In this document: piece by piece, positions 35,840 through 45,659 of the stretch
How positions within the stretch are numbered: position 1 is the first letter of the stretch
How the letters are laid out: each line of letters begins with the position of its first letter
Assembly (NCBI RefSeq): GCF_000807255.1
Contig: NZ_CP009268.1
Span: forward strand, 2,820,384 to 2,884,383
DNA: 64,000 nucleotides
Reading direction: 5' to 3'
DNA from: Clostridium pasteurianum DSM 525 = ATCC 6013
GTDB lineage: Bacteria; Bacillota; Clostridia; Clostridiales; Clostridiaceae
Made by a program: the position numbers and the translations under genes
The notes under the pieces: model-generated
Told to the model about the DNA's origin: nothing
Seen by the model: only the letters and a program-made list of their open reading frames with translations
Databases searched by the model: none

Positions 35840-38162
35840 CTATATCACCAACCAATGCAGTTTTTATCACATCTTCAACTTTTTCAGCCAATATAAAGTT
35901 CACTTTGCTTTTCACTGAATTAGGTACATCCTTTAAATCTTTCTTATTATCCTTTGGAATTATAACTGTATCTATACCTGCTCTATAGGCCGCTAAGGAT
36001 TTTTCCTTAAGCCCGCCAATAGGTAAAACTCTTCCTGTAAGTGTAATTTCTCCTGTCATTGCTATATTATGTTTTACCTTTGTATCAGTCAAAGCAGAAA
36101 CCATAGCTGTTATCATTGTTACCCCAGCTGATGGGCCATCTTTAGGTACAGCTCCCTCTGGTACATGGATGTGTAGATCTTTCTCTTTATAAAATTTTTC
36201 ATTAATTCCATATTTACTTGCATTAGTTCTAACATAACTAAAACCTGTCTCTGCAGATTCCTTCATTACATCACCTAATTGACCAGTAAGAGATAATTTT
36301 CCACTACCAGGCATCACTGCTACTTCCACAGGCAAAGTATCTCCACCATAGCCAGTCCAAGCCATACCCGTAACTATACCAACTTTATCATCCTTATCCA
36401 CTTTATCAAAAGTATATATGTCTGGGCCTAAATATTTTTTTACAAGAGTTATTGTTATATTTATATTTCTCTTATCATTTTCTACCATATCAGCAATTGA
36501 TTTTCGTATTACTTTAGCAATGTTTCTCTCAAGATTTCTTACTCCAGATTCTCTAGTATAATTATCTACTATATAATAAATACTGTTATCACTAAAGATA
36601 ATTTTATTGGAATCCACAGAGTGCTCTTGCAATTGTTTTGGTATAAGATAATTTTTAGCTATATGGAATTTTTCTTCTGAAGTATAGCCTGATACTTCTA
36701 TTATTTCCATTCTATCTAAAAGTGGTCCTGGAATCGTATCCAGAGTGTTAGCTGTAGTTACAAACATAACTTCTGATAAATCGAAATCTAATTCTAAATA
36801 ATGGTCTCTAAAAGTATTATTTTGTTCACTATCTAAAACTTCTAAAAGTGCATCTGCAGGATTTCCTTTATAGCCTTCTCCCATTTTATCTATTTCATCT
36901 AATAGAAAAAGGGGGTTTTTTGATTTTGCCTTTTTCATACTATATATTATTCTACCAGGTATTGCACCTATATAAGTTCTTCTATGACCTCTTATTTCCG
37001 CCTCATCATTTACTCCACCAAGGGACATTCTAACAAAATTTTTATTTAGTGCATGGGCTATTGACCTGGCGATAGATGTTTTTCCTACCCCTGGAGGGCC
37101 TACAAGACAGAGTATTGGTCCCTTTAATGAATTACTTATTTTTTTAACCGCAAGGTATTCAATAATTCTATCTTTAACATCATTAAGTCCATAATGTTCC
37201 TTATTAAGAATTTCCCTTGCTTTTTTTATATCAATGTAATCCTTTGTCTTTACATTCCAAGGTAAATCCAAAATCCAATCTAAATAATTTCTTATAGTTC
37301 CTCCTTCTGAGGAATAACTCCCAGAATTTTTTAGCTTATTTAATTCGTACATAGCTTTATCTTTAACTTCTTTAGGAAGTTTGCTTTTTGCTATTTTATT
37401 CTTATATTTCTTTTGTTCCTTTTTATCTTCGTCTTCTTCTCCTAATTCTTCCTGCATAATTTTAATTTGTTCTCTTAAATAATAATCCTTTTGAGATTTA
37501 TCTATTTTATCTCTGACTTTATTTCCTATCTCTTTTTCCACTTCAAGTATATTAACTTCATTTTCTAGTACTTCAAGTACTTTTTCCAATCTATCAATAG
37601 GAGTAATTGCCTCTAACATCTCTTGCTTTTTATCTTGCTTTATTATTAAATAAGAAGACACTATATCTGCAAATCTTCCTGGATCATCAACATTATCCAG
37701 TGGTATTAATGCATCACTAGGTACTGTACCTGAAAGCTTTATATATGTGCTGAAACTTTCCTTTACTAATCTTATCAAAGCTTGAATTTTTTCATCATTC
37801 AATAAATCTTTATTTTCAATTTCTTCTACTTCCACTTTAAAAAATGGTTCTTTTTCAATATACTTATTAATTTTTGCCCTTTTATTTCCCTCAACTAATA
37901 CTCTCATAGTATTGCCAGGTAATTTTAAGAGCTGCTTAACAGTACAAATAGTACCTATGGAATATATATCTCTTTCTTCTGGTGATTCAGTCTTTGCTTT
38001 TTTTTGTGCTACCAGGAATATCTCTTGTTCATTTATCATAGCATCCTCTAAAGCAAGTATTGATTTCTCTCTGCCAACATCAAAATGCATTACCATATAA
38101 GGAAATATAACTATACCTCTTAGCGGAATTAGAGGAAGAATTTTTATATTGTTACTGCTCAT
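35820..38162 (-). CDS. lon: ATP-dependent protease Lon (LonA)
   Basis: A 780-residue LonA. The N-terminal substrate-binding domain covers [27 protein letters not shown]. The AAA+ module has GPPGVGKTS near 355 (Walker A), [10 protein letters not shown] near 418 (Walker B), and the sensor arginines later. The protease domain has the catalytic Ser in [10 protein letters not shown] near 677 and the Lys in the following [10 protein letters not shown] near 718. It degrades misfolded and regulatory proteins. GAGGAG precedes the ATG. It lies 124 bases after lonB and overlaps engB. Confidence 0.96.
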   Translation of the reverse strand: MSSNNIKILPLIPLRGIVIFPYMVMHFDVGREKSILALEDAMINEQEIFLVAQKKAKTESPEERDIYSIGTICTVKQLLKLPGNTMRVLVEGNKRAKINKYIEKEPFFKVEVEEIENKDLLNDEKIQALIRLVKESFSTYIKLSGTVPSDALIPLDNVDDPGRFADIVSSYLIIKQDKKQEMLEAITPIDRLEKVLEVLENEVNILEVEKEIGNKVRDKIDKSQKDYYLREQIKIMQEELGEEDEDKKEQKKYKNKIAKSKLPKEVKDKAMYELNKLKNSGSYSSEGGTIRNYLDWILDLPWNVKTKDYIDIKKAREILNKEHYGLNDVKDRIIEYLAVKKISNSLKGPILCLVGPPGVGKTSIARSIAHALNKNFVRMSLGGVNDEAEIRGHRRTYIGAIPGRIIYSMKKAKSKNPLFLLDEIDKMGEGYKGNPADALLEVLDSEQNNTFRDHYLELDFDLSEVMFVTTANTLDTIPGPLLDRMEIIEVSGYTSEEKFHIAKNYLIPKQLQEHSVDSNKIIFSDNSIYYIVDNYTRESGVRNLERNIAKVIRKSIADMVENDKRNINITITLVKKYLGPDIYTFDKVDKDDKVGIVTGMAWTGYGGDTLPVEVAVMPGSGKLSLTGQLGDVMKESAETGFSYVRTNASKYGINEKFYKEKDLHIHVPEGAVPKDGPSAGVTMITAMVSALTDTKVKHNIAMTGEITLTGRVLPIGGLKEKSLAAYRAGIDTVIIPKDNKKDLKDVPNSVKSKVNFILAEKVEDVIKTALVGDIDGNKTS

Positions 38163-38285
38163 ATTTCTCTCCTCACTTTCATTACTATCTAATCATATAG
38201 ATAGTCCTATACATTATACATTTAAAACAAGTTTTTTTCAATTATAAGTACTATTATTTAATTAATTTATTTCTAAATTCAAAAA

Positions 38286-39962
38286 TCAAAATTTCAGTTT
38301 TTGGGCAGCAAGAATTTTTGCATTAGATTCAACTACAATTTTTTCAGATTTATTGTCTGTAGAAAAAGCTATTTTAAATACTTCACTTATATGTTCAATA
38401 GGAAAAATTTCCACACCAGAAATATTATTAAAACTTTCCTGCCAATTTTCTTTAGGTATTATAATTTTATCTGCTCCTGCTTTCACTGCTGCATTTATCT
38501 TGGCATTCATACCTCCTACAGGTTTAACTTTACCATATAGAGATATCTCTCCAGTCATAGCTACATTATTATTTACAGGCATCTCCATTATCGCACTATA
38601 TACTGCTGTTGCCACACTTATACCTGCTGATGGACCATCTACAGGTATTCCCCCAGGGAAATTTATATGTATATCATATTTATCACAATCTATATCAAAA
38701 ATTTTTTCAAGCATTGTAATGACGTTTTCAATAGAACATTTAGCATTACTCTTTCTTAAAATTTTACCTGTAGAATTTTTTATTTCTTCTTCTTCAACGA
38801 TACCAGTTACTTTTAAAATTCCCTTTCTTGATTTTATTTTTTTTGCACTGGCTTCTATCTCCATAACCGCTCCTATGTTTGCACCATACACAGCAAGACC
38901 ATTTACATAACCTATTTGAGGTCTATTATTTATCTTTTTATCAGGTTGCGGTGAATATTGACCATTTTCAATAACCCATTCTACATCTTGTAAATTTATT
39001 TCATTTCTATTTTCATTTATAGCAATACCAGCAGACAATTGAACTAAATTTACAGCATCTCTTCCGTTATTAGCATATTTTCCAATTAAATTTAATGCTC
39101 TTTCCTCTATCTTAGTTCCTACTTTATCAGATGCATTGCTAGCAATTTTTTCCACCTCATCTGGCAGTAATGCCCTAAAAAATATTTCTACACATCTTGA
39201 TCTCAATGCTGGACAAATTTCTTCAGGATTTCTTGTAGTAGCTCCTATAAGTCTAAAATCTGCAGGAAGCCCTTTTTCAAAAATTTCTTTTATATAATTA
39301 GGCATATTACTATTATCGGAATTATAATAGGCACTTTCAAAAAATACTTTTCTGTCCTCTAATACTTTCAAAAGTTTATTCATTTCAATAGGATGTAATT
39401 CACCAATTTCATCGATAAATAGAATTCCTCCATGAGCTTTAGTAACTGCACCAGGCTTTGGCTGAGGTACACCTGCTACCCCAAGGGATCCAGCCCCCTG
39501 ATATATAGGATCATGAACGGATCCTATTAAAGGATCTGCAATTCCCCTATCATCAAATCTCACGGTGGTAGCATCTATTTCAATAAATTTTGCATCTAAT
39601 TTAAAAGGAGAGCAATCTCTTTTCTTAGCATCTTTTAAAACCAATCTAGCTGCAGCAGTTTTACCAACTCCAGGTGGTCCATAAATTATCACATTCTGTG
39701 GATTAGGTCCACAAAGTGCTGCCTTTAAGGCCTTCAAAGCTTTTTCTTGGCCTATTATTTCTTCAAAACTTATGGGTCTGCTTTTTTCTGTTAAAGGAGT
39801 AGTAAGAGTTATTTTTCTGAGTTTTTGAAGATTATTCATTTCTTTTGTAGAATCTTTATTGATTACAATTTTACTGGATTGTTGACTCTTTAAAGCGTTG
39901 AAAAAATATAATCCAACTATAACAGTAAAAATTATTTCTATAGTTAATAAAATATTCGTCAT
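38286..39962 (-). CDS. lonB: ATP-dependent protease LonB
   Basis: A 558-residue, membrane-anchored Lon of the sporulation-associated LonB type. It begins with a hydrophobic segment (NILLTIEIIFTVIVGLYFF), then [12 protein letters not shown] near 119 (Walker A), GGILFIDEIGEL near 205 (Walker B), and the protease dyad Ser in PVDGPSAGIS near 446 and Lys in GGMNAKINAAV near 490. The start at ATG 39962 gives the usual LonB N-terminus. The longer frame to 40067 is not supported by a ribosome site, though the one at 39962 is weak. It sits between clpX and lon, its common place in clostridia. Confidence 0.9.
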   Translation of the reverse strand: MTNILLTIEIIFTVIVGLYFFNALKSQQSSKIVINKDSTKEMNNLQKLRKITLTTPLTEKSRPISFEEIIGQEKALKALKAALCGPNPQNVIIYGPPGVGKTAAARLVLKDAKKRDCSPFKLDAKFIEIDATTVRFDDRGIADPLIGSVHDPIYQGAGSLGVAGVPQPKPGAVTKAHGGILFIDEIGELHPIEMNKLLKVLEDRKVFFESAYYNSDNSNMPNYIKEIFEKGLPADFRLIGATTRNPEEICPALRSRCVEIFFRALLPDEVEKIASNASDKVGTKIEERALNLIGKYANNGRDAVNLVQLSAGIAINENRNEINLQDVEWVIENGQYSPQPDKKINNRPQIGYVNGLAVYGANIGAVMEIEASAKKIKSRKGILKVTGIVEEEEIKNSTGKILRKSNAKCSIENVITMLEKIFDIDCDKYDIHINFPGGIPVDGPSAGISVATAVYSAIMEMPVNNNVAMTGEISLYGKVKPVGGMNAKINAAVKAGADKIIIPKENWQESFNNISGVEIFPIEHISEVFKIAFSTDNKSEKIVVESNAKILAAQKLKF

Positions 39963-40072
39963 ATTAATCTGCACCAAAGATATTATAAAATATCCATTCC
40001 TTTCTAAAAATAATTTTAAGAACAATATTATTTTTAGTATGCACATTTTTATGATAACATATTCCATAATAA

Positions 40073-40103
40073 AAAGAAGAGTAACTAAACATTACTCTTC
40101 TTT
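40073..40103 (-). terminator. Terminator after clpX
   Basis: On the minus strand AAAGAAGAGTAA and TTACTCTTCTTT form a 12-bp stem around a 7-base loop, followed by TTATT. It ends the tig-clpP-clpX unit before lonB. Confidence 0.85.
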
Positions 40104-40108
40104 AAGAT

Positions 40109-41413
40109 TTAAGCAGTTTCTGGACCCTTTTTCTTTTTTATATCCTCAGTCTTTTTTACTTGAGGCTGTAATGCAGGTATTTCACTTGCATCTTTTAATT
40201 CAAACTCTGGTGTCTTTGATTTCAAAGTATCCTCTGTTATAGATACTTTTTTAATATCCTGTCTTGATGGTATATCAAACATTATATCTTTCATCATTTC
40301 TTCTATTATTGCTCTTAATCCTCTTGCACCAGTATTTCTACTTATAGCCTCTTTAGCTATAGCAGTAAGGGACTCTTCTTTAAATTCTAAATCTACACTA
40401 TCCATCTGAAATAATTTTTTATATTGCTTTACCAATGCATTTTTAGGTTTACTCAATATTTCTATCAAAGCCTTTTCATCTAATGCATCCAGCGTAACAA
40501 GAATTGGTAATCTTCCAACAAATTCAGGAATAAGACCAAATTTCAATAAATCTCCTGGCATAATATCTTTTAATAAAACACCAATGTCTTTTTCTTTCTT
40601 TGATTGAACATCTGCCCCAAATCCCATAGAACTAGTTCTAGTTCTATGTTCTATTATTTTATCTATACCATCAAAGGCTCCTCCACAAATAAATAAAATA
40701 TTAGTTGTATTTATTTGTATAAACTCTTGATGTGGATGTTTTCTTCCTCCCTGAGGTGGCACAGATGCAACAGTACCTTCTAAAATTTTAAGAAGTGCCT
40801 GTTGTACACCTTCACCAGAAACATCTCTTGTTATAGATGGATTTTCAGATTTTCTTGCTATTTTATCTATTTCATCGATATATATAATACCTTTTTCAGC
40901 TCTCTCTACATCATAGTCAGCATTCTGTATAAGCTTTAATAAGATATTTTCTACATCTTCTCCTACATAACCTGCTTCAGTCAAAGTAGTAGCATCTGCT
41001 ATAGCAAAAGGAACATTCAAAAACTTAGCTAAAGTTTGAGCTAAAAGAGTTTTACCTGAACCTGTAGGTCCTAAAAGTAAAATATTACTTTTTTGCAGCT
41101 CTATATCCTCATTGGACACATTGGAATTTATTCTCTTGTAGTGATTATAAACTGCTACAGCCAAGGATTTTTTTGCTTCTTCCTGTCCTATAACATATTG
41201 ATCTAAATAATTTTTTATTTCAATAGGTTTTGGTAATGAACCTACTTCTACAGAAGAATTATCTTCAAACTCATCAGCTATTATTTCAGAACATAACTCT
41301 ATGCATTCGTCACAAATATATACTCCTGGCCCAGCAATAAGCCTTCTAACTTGATCTTGACTTTTGCCACAAAAAGAACATCTTAATTGTTTCTTATCCT
41401 CAAATTTTGACAT
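40109..41413 (-). CDS. clpX: ClpXP protease ATPase subunit ClpX
   Basis: A 434-residue AAA+ unfoldase. The N-terminal zinc-binding domain is [13 protein letters not shown] then CDECIELC. The ATPase core has [15 protein letters not shown] near 117 (Walker A), [10 protein letters not shown] near 182 (Walker B), the pore-loop GYVGED near 150, and sensor [11 protein letters not shown] near 304. IGF-type ClpP-binding loop residues fall near 270. It feeds unfolded substrates to ClpP encoded just upstream. Spacing to clpP is 19 nt. Confidence 0.97.
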   Translation of the reverse strand: MSKFEDKKQLRCSFCGKSQDQVRRLIAGPGVYICDECIELCSEIIADEFEDNSSVEVGSLPKPIEIKNYLDQYVIGQEEAKKSLAVAVYNHYKRINSNVSNEDIELQKSNILLLGPTGSGKTLLAQTLAKFLNVPFAIADATTLTEAGYVGEDVENILLKLIQNADYDVERAEKGIIYIDEIDKIARKSENPSITRDVSGEGVQQALLKILEGTVASVPPQGGRKHPHQEFIQINTTNILFICGGAFDGIDKIIEHRTRTSSMGFGADVQSKKEKDIGVLLKDIMPGDLLKFGLIPEFVGRLPILVTLDALDEKALIEILSKPKNALVKQYKKLFQMDSVDLEFKEESLTAIAKEAISRNTGARGLRAIIEEMMKDIMFDIPSRQDIKKVSITEDTLKSKTPEFELKDASEIPALQPQVKKTEDIKKKKGPETA

Positions 41414-41432
41414 ATCTGCACCCCTTTAAAGG

Positions 41433-42017
41433 TTATTTCTTTTTTGTAATAACTTCGTCTATTAAGCCATACTCTTTAGCAGTTACAGCATCTAGGAAAT
41501 TATCTCTTTCAGTATCTTTTTCTATAATTTCTAAAGGCTGACCAGTTCTTTCACTTAAAATTGAATTCAATTTCTTTTTAATACTCAATATTCTATTGGC
41601 ATGTATCCCTATATCTGTGGCCTGACCTTGAAATCCGCCCAACGGTTGATGAATCATTATTTCACTATTAGGCAGTGCAAATCTCTTACCTTTTGCACCC
41701 GCAGTTAATAGAAATGCTCCCATTGATGCTGCCATACCAACACAGATTGTTGATACATCTGGTTTTATATATTGCATTGTATCATAAATAGCCATACCAG
41801 CAGTTATGGAACCACCTGGACTATTTATGTACAGTGATATATCTTTATCTGGATCCTCACTTTCCAAAAATAGAAGCTGTGCAACAATCAAACTAGCAGT
41901 TGCATCATTTACATCTTCCCCCAGAAATACAATTCTATCCTTTAAAAGTCTAGAATATATATCATAAGACCTTTCTCCTCTATTTGTTTGTTCTACTACC
42001 ATTGGTACTAAAGCCAT
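41433..42017 (-). CDS. clpP: ClpP protease subunit
   Basis: A 194-residue serine protease that forms tetradecameric chambers with ClpX or ClpC. Catalytic Ser is in GMAASMGAF near 97, His in MIHQPLGG near 122, Asp in RDNFLDA near 171. [23 protein letters not shown] is the usual N-terminus. Start at ATG 42017 with GAGGAGG upstream, rather than the longer frame to 42068. A hairpin lies in the 5' leader (42052-42078). Confidence 0.97.
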   Translation of the reverse strand: MALVPMVVEQTNRGERSYDIYSRLLKDRIVFLGEDVNDATASLIVAQLLFLESEDPDKDISLYINSPGGSITAGMAIYDTMQYIKPDVSTICVGMAASMGAFLLTAGAKGKRFALPNSEIMIHQPLGGFQGQATDIGIHANRILSIKKKLNSILSERTGQPLEIIEKDTERDNFLDAVTAKEYGLIDEVITKKK

Positions 42018-42051
42018 AAAAATTCCCTCCTCATGTATAAATATTAAAATT

Positions 42052-42078
42052 AATTGCCAGAAAATCATTCTGGCAATT
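42052..42078 (-). terminator. Hairpin between tig and clpP
   Basis: AATTGCCAGAA and TTCTGGCAATT form an 11-bp stem with a 5-base loop. On the minus strand AATTTTAATATTT follows. It sits 62 bases past the tig stop and about 35 before clpP, so it could attenuate read-through into clpP. Confidence 0.7.
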
Positions 42079-42140
42079 AACCCCTTTTATATTATGCTAA
42101 CATATAACAGCAAATAATCAATATATAATTAAAAAATTTT

Positions 42141-43436
42141 TTAATCAATTGCCTTACTTTTCTCTACTAATAAATCTATAACTTTGCCATTTGTTAAATC
42201 CTGTTCAAGCATAGGTCTTTGTGCATCTAAAAGTACTTTTGCCATTTTTTCCACATCTTTAGTTCCATATTGCTTAGCTGCCTCTGTTGCCTTTTCTAGC
42301 AATTCTTCTTCTGTAGGTTTAATCTCTGTAACAGCAGCTATTTTTTCAATGACAAGTCTTGTTTTAACCCTCTTTTCAGCAGTTTCTTTCATGTAATCTC
42401 TAACTTTTTCTTCTGAGCTATTTGTAAATTTATAATAAGAATCTAAATCTAATCCTTGATATTTTAATTTCATTTCTAATTCTTTAATCATTTGATCTGT
42501 TTCATTTTTTATCATAACTTCTGGAATATCAACTTTTGCATTATCACATACTGCATCTACTACATGATCTTCATATTCTGCTTTTGCTTTTTCATTATTA
42601 CTTTCTTCTTTTTTTGTCTTTATATCATTTTTAAGTTCTTCAAGAGTATCAAATTCTGATACTTCTTTTACAAATTCGTCGTCTATCTCAGGTAATTCTT
42701 TTATCTTTATTTCCTTTATAGTTACGTTAAATACAGCTTTTTTACCATTTAATTCTTCTTTACCATATTCCTCTGGGAAAGTAACTTCTACATCTTTTGT
42801 TTCACCTTTTTTTAGTCCAATAAGCTGATCTTCAAAATTATCTATAAAGGCACCACTACCTATCTCTAGTGAATAGTCAGTAGCTTCACCGCCTTCAAAG
42901 GCTACTCCATCTACAGATCCTTTAAAATCAATTACTGCTATATTGCCTTTTTCTACGGCTTCATTCTCTTCTTTTGTTTCTATTCTTGCATTTTTTTCCT
43001 GTGTAGCCTTTAATTCGTTATCTATGTCTTCCTCTGTTACAGGATATTCTACTTTTTTAACTTCAACACCTTCGTATTCTCCAAGTTCAACCTCTGGAGT
43101 TACAGTTACTTTAGCTGTATATACAAGATCTTTTCCTTCACCAATTTCAACTATATCAATTTCTGGATAGTCAACAGGGTTTATATCATTTTCTTTTAAA
43201 GCTATTGGATATGTATCGTCACAACAGAAGTTTATTGCATCTTCATAAAATACTCCTTCTCCATAGTATTTCTTAATTATAGATAAAGGTGCTTTTCCTT
43301 TTCTAAATCCAGGTACATTAAACTTTTTGCTGTTCTTTTTATATGCTTTTTGAACTGCTTCATTAAATTTTTCTGCTTCAACTGTTATTTCAAGTTTAAC
43401 CACGTTATTTTCTACTTTTTCCATTTTAGCGTTCAT
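42141..43436 (-). CDS. tig: Trigger factor (ribosome-associated chaperone/PPIase)
   Basis: A 431-residue trigger factor of normal length. The N-terminal ribosome-binding domain contains [16 protein letters not shown] near 38 (GFRxGxxP signature). The central FKBP-type peptidyl-prolyl isomerase domain is around [19 protein letters not shown] near 165-185 and [13 protein letters not shown] near 217. A helical C-terminal arm follows. It binds nascent chains at the ribosome exit. AGGAGG precedes the ATG. It is first in the tig-clpP-clpX cluster. Confidence 0.97.
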   Translation of the reverse strand: MNAKMEKVENNVVKLEITVEAEKFNEAVQKAYKKNSKKFNVPGFRKGKAPLSIIKKYYGEGVFYEDAINFCCDDTYPIALKENDINPVDYPEIDIVEIGEGKDLVYTAKVTVTPEVELGEYEGVEVKKVEYPVTEEDIDNELKATQEKNARIETKEENEAVEKGNIAVIDFKGSVDGVAFEGGEATDYSLEIGSGAFIDNFEDQLIGLKKGETKDVEVTFPEEYGKEELNGKKAVFNVTIKEIKIKELPEIDDEFVKEVSEFDTLEELKNDIKTKKEESNNEKAKAEYEDHVVDAVCDNAKVDIPEVMIKNETDQMIKELEMKLKYQGLDLDSYYKFTNSSEEKVRDYMKETAEKRVKTRLVIEKIAAVTEIKPTEEELLEKATEAAKQYGTKDVEKMAKVLLDAQRPMLEQDLTNGKVIDLLVEKSKAID

Positions 43437-43659
43437 ACGTAAATTCCTCCTATAAGTACTGCCTTCTTATTTCAACTTTAATATTATAACATATTCTCAT
43501 ACATTTACAAATAATATTAAAAAATAGTCTACTGCAATCTAATGACCATTTATCCAATGCTTACTAATTAAATTTATTGGTAACAAAAACTACTTTAATA
43601 TATTATATAACAAACACCTATTAGTTTACAATTATAAGTTAACTAATTTATTTCTTAAT

Positions 43660-44442
43660 TTAAACAAATTTTTCTAGATATCTTTTAGATTTTTTTATAT
43701 CCTCATAAGAAGTATAATTATTACTGTATACCTCCATTATAGCATTTCCTTTGTAATTTAATGACTTGATTTTACTGAATATGCTTTGAAAATCTACATC
43801 ACCATCTCCAGGCAGCAGACAAGAGTATATATCATTCCTATCATTAATATGGAAATTTATTAAATCTTTATCCATAATATTTAAATATTCTAATGGATTT
43901 ACTCCTGCTCTATAAGCCTGCTTAATATCAAGGGTAAAGTACAAAGGGTATCTACAGTTATCCTTTAAATCCTGTAAATACTCAAGGTTACTGGACATAC
44001 ACCAAGACACATTTTCCTGAGCTAATTTTATATCATTTTCTCCTGCTATATATGTAAGATTATTATACACATCATGTATTAAATCTTTACTTATAAAATC
44101 TGTTGGTCCATTTCTCATGCCATGAAAGGTATAACAACTTGCTCCTAAAGAACTTCCTGCTTTACATACCATTTCAAAAAACTTTAACATATCTCTTCTT
44201 CTCCTTTTATATGCATCGAAAAGATAGGGTTCAAAAGAAGATGAAAAACTATGTACACTATTTATTTTTAATCCACAACTTTCTTTTATATATGTAAGCT
44301 TTTTAATAAAATCATTTTCATACTCAAAAGGACTATTTAGAAACACCTCAGCACAGGTAAATCCTAAATCAGAAATTAATTTTATACTATCCTCTGTCTT
44401 TATATTTGGATAAAAAACTGCTGACGATAACCCAATCTCCAT
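43660..44442 (-). CDS. Sugar phosphate isomerase/epimerase family (TIM barrel)
   Basis: A 260-residue AP_endonuc_2-type TIM barrel. LGFTCAEVFL, LKINSVHSF, YTFHGMRNG, KLAQENVSW, YFTLDIKQAY, DLINFHINDRN and NAIMEVYSNNY mark successive beta strands with the usual metal-ligand Glu, Asp, His and Glu positions (QEN, LDIKQ, HIND, MEV). Members isomerise or epimerise sugars, or cut abasic DNA; the substrate here is unknown. Start at ATG 44442, behind TAGGAG. It follows the anchored hypothetical gene by 23 nt, suggesting co-transcription. Confidence 0.82.
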   Translation of the reverse strand: MEIGLSSAVFYPNIKTEDSIKLISDLGFTCAEVFLNSPFEYENDFIKKLTYIKESCGLKINSVHSFSSSFEPYLFDAYKRRRRDMLKFFEMVCKAGSSLGASCYTFHGMRNGPTDFISKDLIHDVYNNLTYIAGENDIKLAQENVSWCMSSNLEYLQDLKDNCRYPLYFTLDIKQAYRAGVNPLEYLNIMDKDLINFHINDRNDIYSCLLPGDGDVDFQSIFSKIKSLNYKGNAIMEVYSNNYTSYEDIKKSKRYLEKFV

Positions 44443-44465
44443 AAAATCTCTCCTAAACACTGTTT

Positions 44466-45257
44466 TTAATTACTTAAAGAACCGTCTCCTTTTAAATATC
44501 CAGTAATATTATCTACTATTACTTCCAGTCCTTTGCCATTTACAATATTATTTATTTGAATATTTTCACCTGTTATATTTGTGTTCGTATTCGTCTTATC
44601 TTTAATATTATATTTCCATATATATTTATTTGCTTTATTGAGCCATGGCAATTGACTTATATATGCTATATTTTCATCGTCAATAAATTTAGGTAATTGC
44701 TGCCATATGTAATTATTTTTTTGAGCTAATATACTGTCTTTTGTAAATACTTTCCCATTACTTGAAGTATATGAAGTATTTGTTATATCTGAAGATGTTC
44801 CATTTGCATTTATAAGTGTTAAACTCTGTTTGCTTTTCTCGTAGGCAACAGCAAAAGTTCCTGATGGGTTAATATTGAAATCTATATCGGAATCTTGATT
44901 CTGTATATTTGTAATCTTCTTTACATTAGAACTATCATCGTATTTAATATTTAAAACTTTTCCATCAGCTATATTCACAGTAAATATTTTTTCTGATTTC
45001 TCTTCTTGTTTTTTATCAGAATTCTGTTTTTCATCAATTTTAGATGCATCTTTATTAACTGCCGTATTTTGATTTTTATTACTGCTTCCTTGGGATATAT
45101 TTTTCACATCAGAATTATTTTTAGTCCAATTATTTGAAATTACTATTATACCAACTACAACCACAATAATAACTGCTATTATAGTAAGAATAATTCTATT
45201 TCTCCTCTTTCTCATTTCACTTCTATACTGATTGCTAAAAATACTTGGTTTTCCCAT
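44466..45257 (-). CDS. Membrane-anchored hypothetical protein
   Basis: A 263-residue protein of no recognised family. A basic N-terminus (RSEMRKRRNR) precedes one membrane helix (IILTIIAVIIVVVVGIIVI). A low-complexity Asn/Lys/Gln linker (about 45-95) and a beta-rich external domain follow. Elements such as FNINPSGTFAVAYEKSKQSLTLINANG and FIDDENIAYISQLPWLNK resemble propeller blades, as in the proteins at 25240 and 27447, but similarity is weak. AAGGAGG precedes the ATG. It is upstream of, and probably co-transcribed with, the TIM-barrel gene. Confidence 0.6.
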   Translation of the reverse strand: MGKPSIFSNQYRSEMRKRRNRIILTIIAVIIVVVVGIIVISNNWTKNNSDVKNISQGSSNKNQNTAVNKDASKIDEKQNSDKKQEEKSEKIFTVNIADGKVLNIKYDDSSNVKKITNIQNQDSDIDFNINPSGTFAVAYEKSKQSLTLINANGTSSDITNTSYTSSNGKVFTKDSILAQKNNYIWQQLPKFIDDENIAYISQLPWLNKANKYIWKYNIKDKTNTNTNITGENIQINNIVNGKGLEVIVDNITGYLKGDGSLSN

Positions 45258-45350
45258 TTTAAAACCTCCTTACATAAGCATACATTAAATATTATAACTC
45301 ATTGTATAATATTTTAATAATAATTTTTTGTATATTTAAAGTTAACACTA

Positions 45351-45486
45351 TTGAAGCAAATTCTTAATTCAGGTGGGGATTCTTTTACCCCCTCTGAATT
45401 TTAGAACTGCAAATACATGGCTTACTTGGCGTTGGACTCCCACTTGAAGAAGTTGAAGACTTACGCCAAGTTAGTCAGGTGAAAAG
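45351..45486. repeat. Palindromic element family A, copy 1 (IS200/IS605-like MITE)
   Basis: A 136-bp unit nearly identical to 56749-56884 (about 9 differences by eye). It has a first hairpin (TTCAGGTGGGG with CCCC-x-TCTGAA) closed by TTCT/AGAA, and a second (ACTTGGCGT with ACGCCAAGT). The CTCCC inner stem of the second hairpin is broken in this copy. Two subterminal hairpins without a gene resemble the ends of IS200/IS605 elements. It lies between carB's terminator and the anchored hypothetical gene. The rest of 45258-45659 is AT-rich with no gene. Confidence 0.7.
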
Positions 45487-45543
45487 TATCATATCTAAAA
45501 TAAATCTTATTATGTAATTATTAAATTAGAATAATTAAAAATT

Positions 45544-45587
45544 AACACTATCAAAATTATTTTATTAACAATAACTTTGATAGTGTT
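45544..45587 (-). terminator. Terminator after carB
   Basis: AACACTATCAAA pairs exactly with TTTGATAGTGTT around a 20-base loop, followed on the minus strand by AATTTTTAATT. It lies about 70 bases past the carB stop. Confidence 0.75.
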
Positions 45588-45659
45588 TATATATTGCATT
45601 TTAAAATCCCCGTTAAAATTTTTAAATTAAATAGCGGTTTATGTGAATTATAATTTTCT

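Noticed and set aside
38286-40067. A longer LonB start at 40067
   Set aside because: The extra 35 residues lack a ribosome site and family similarity; the usual LonB N-terminus begins at 39962.
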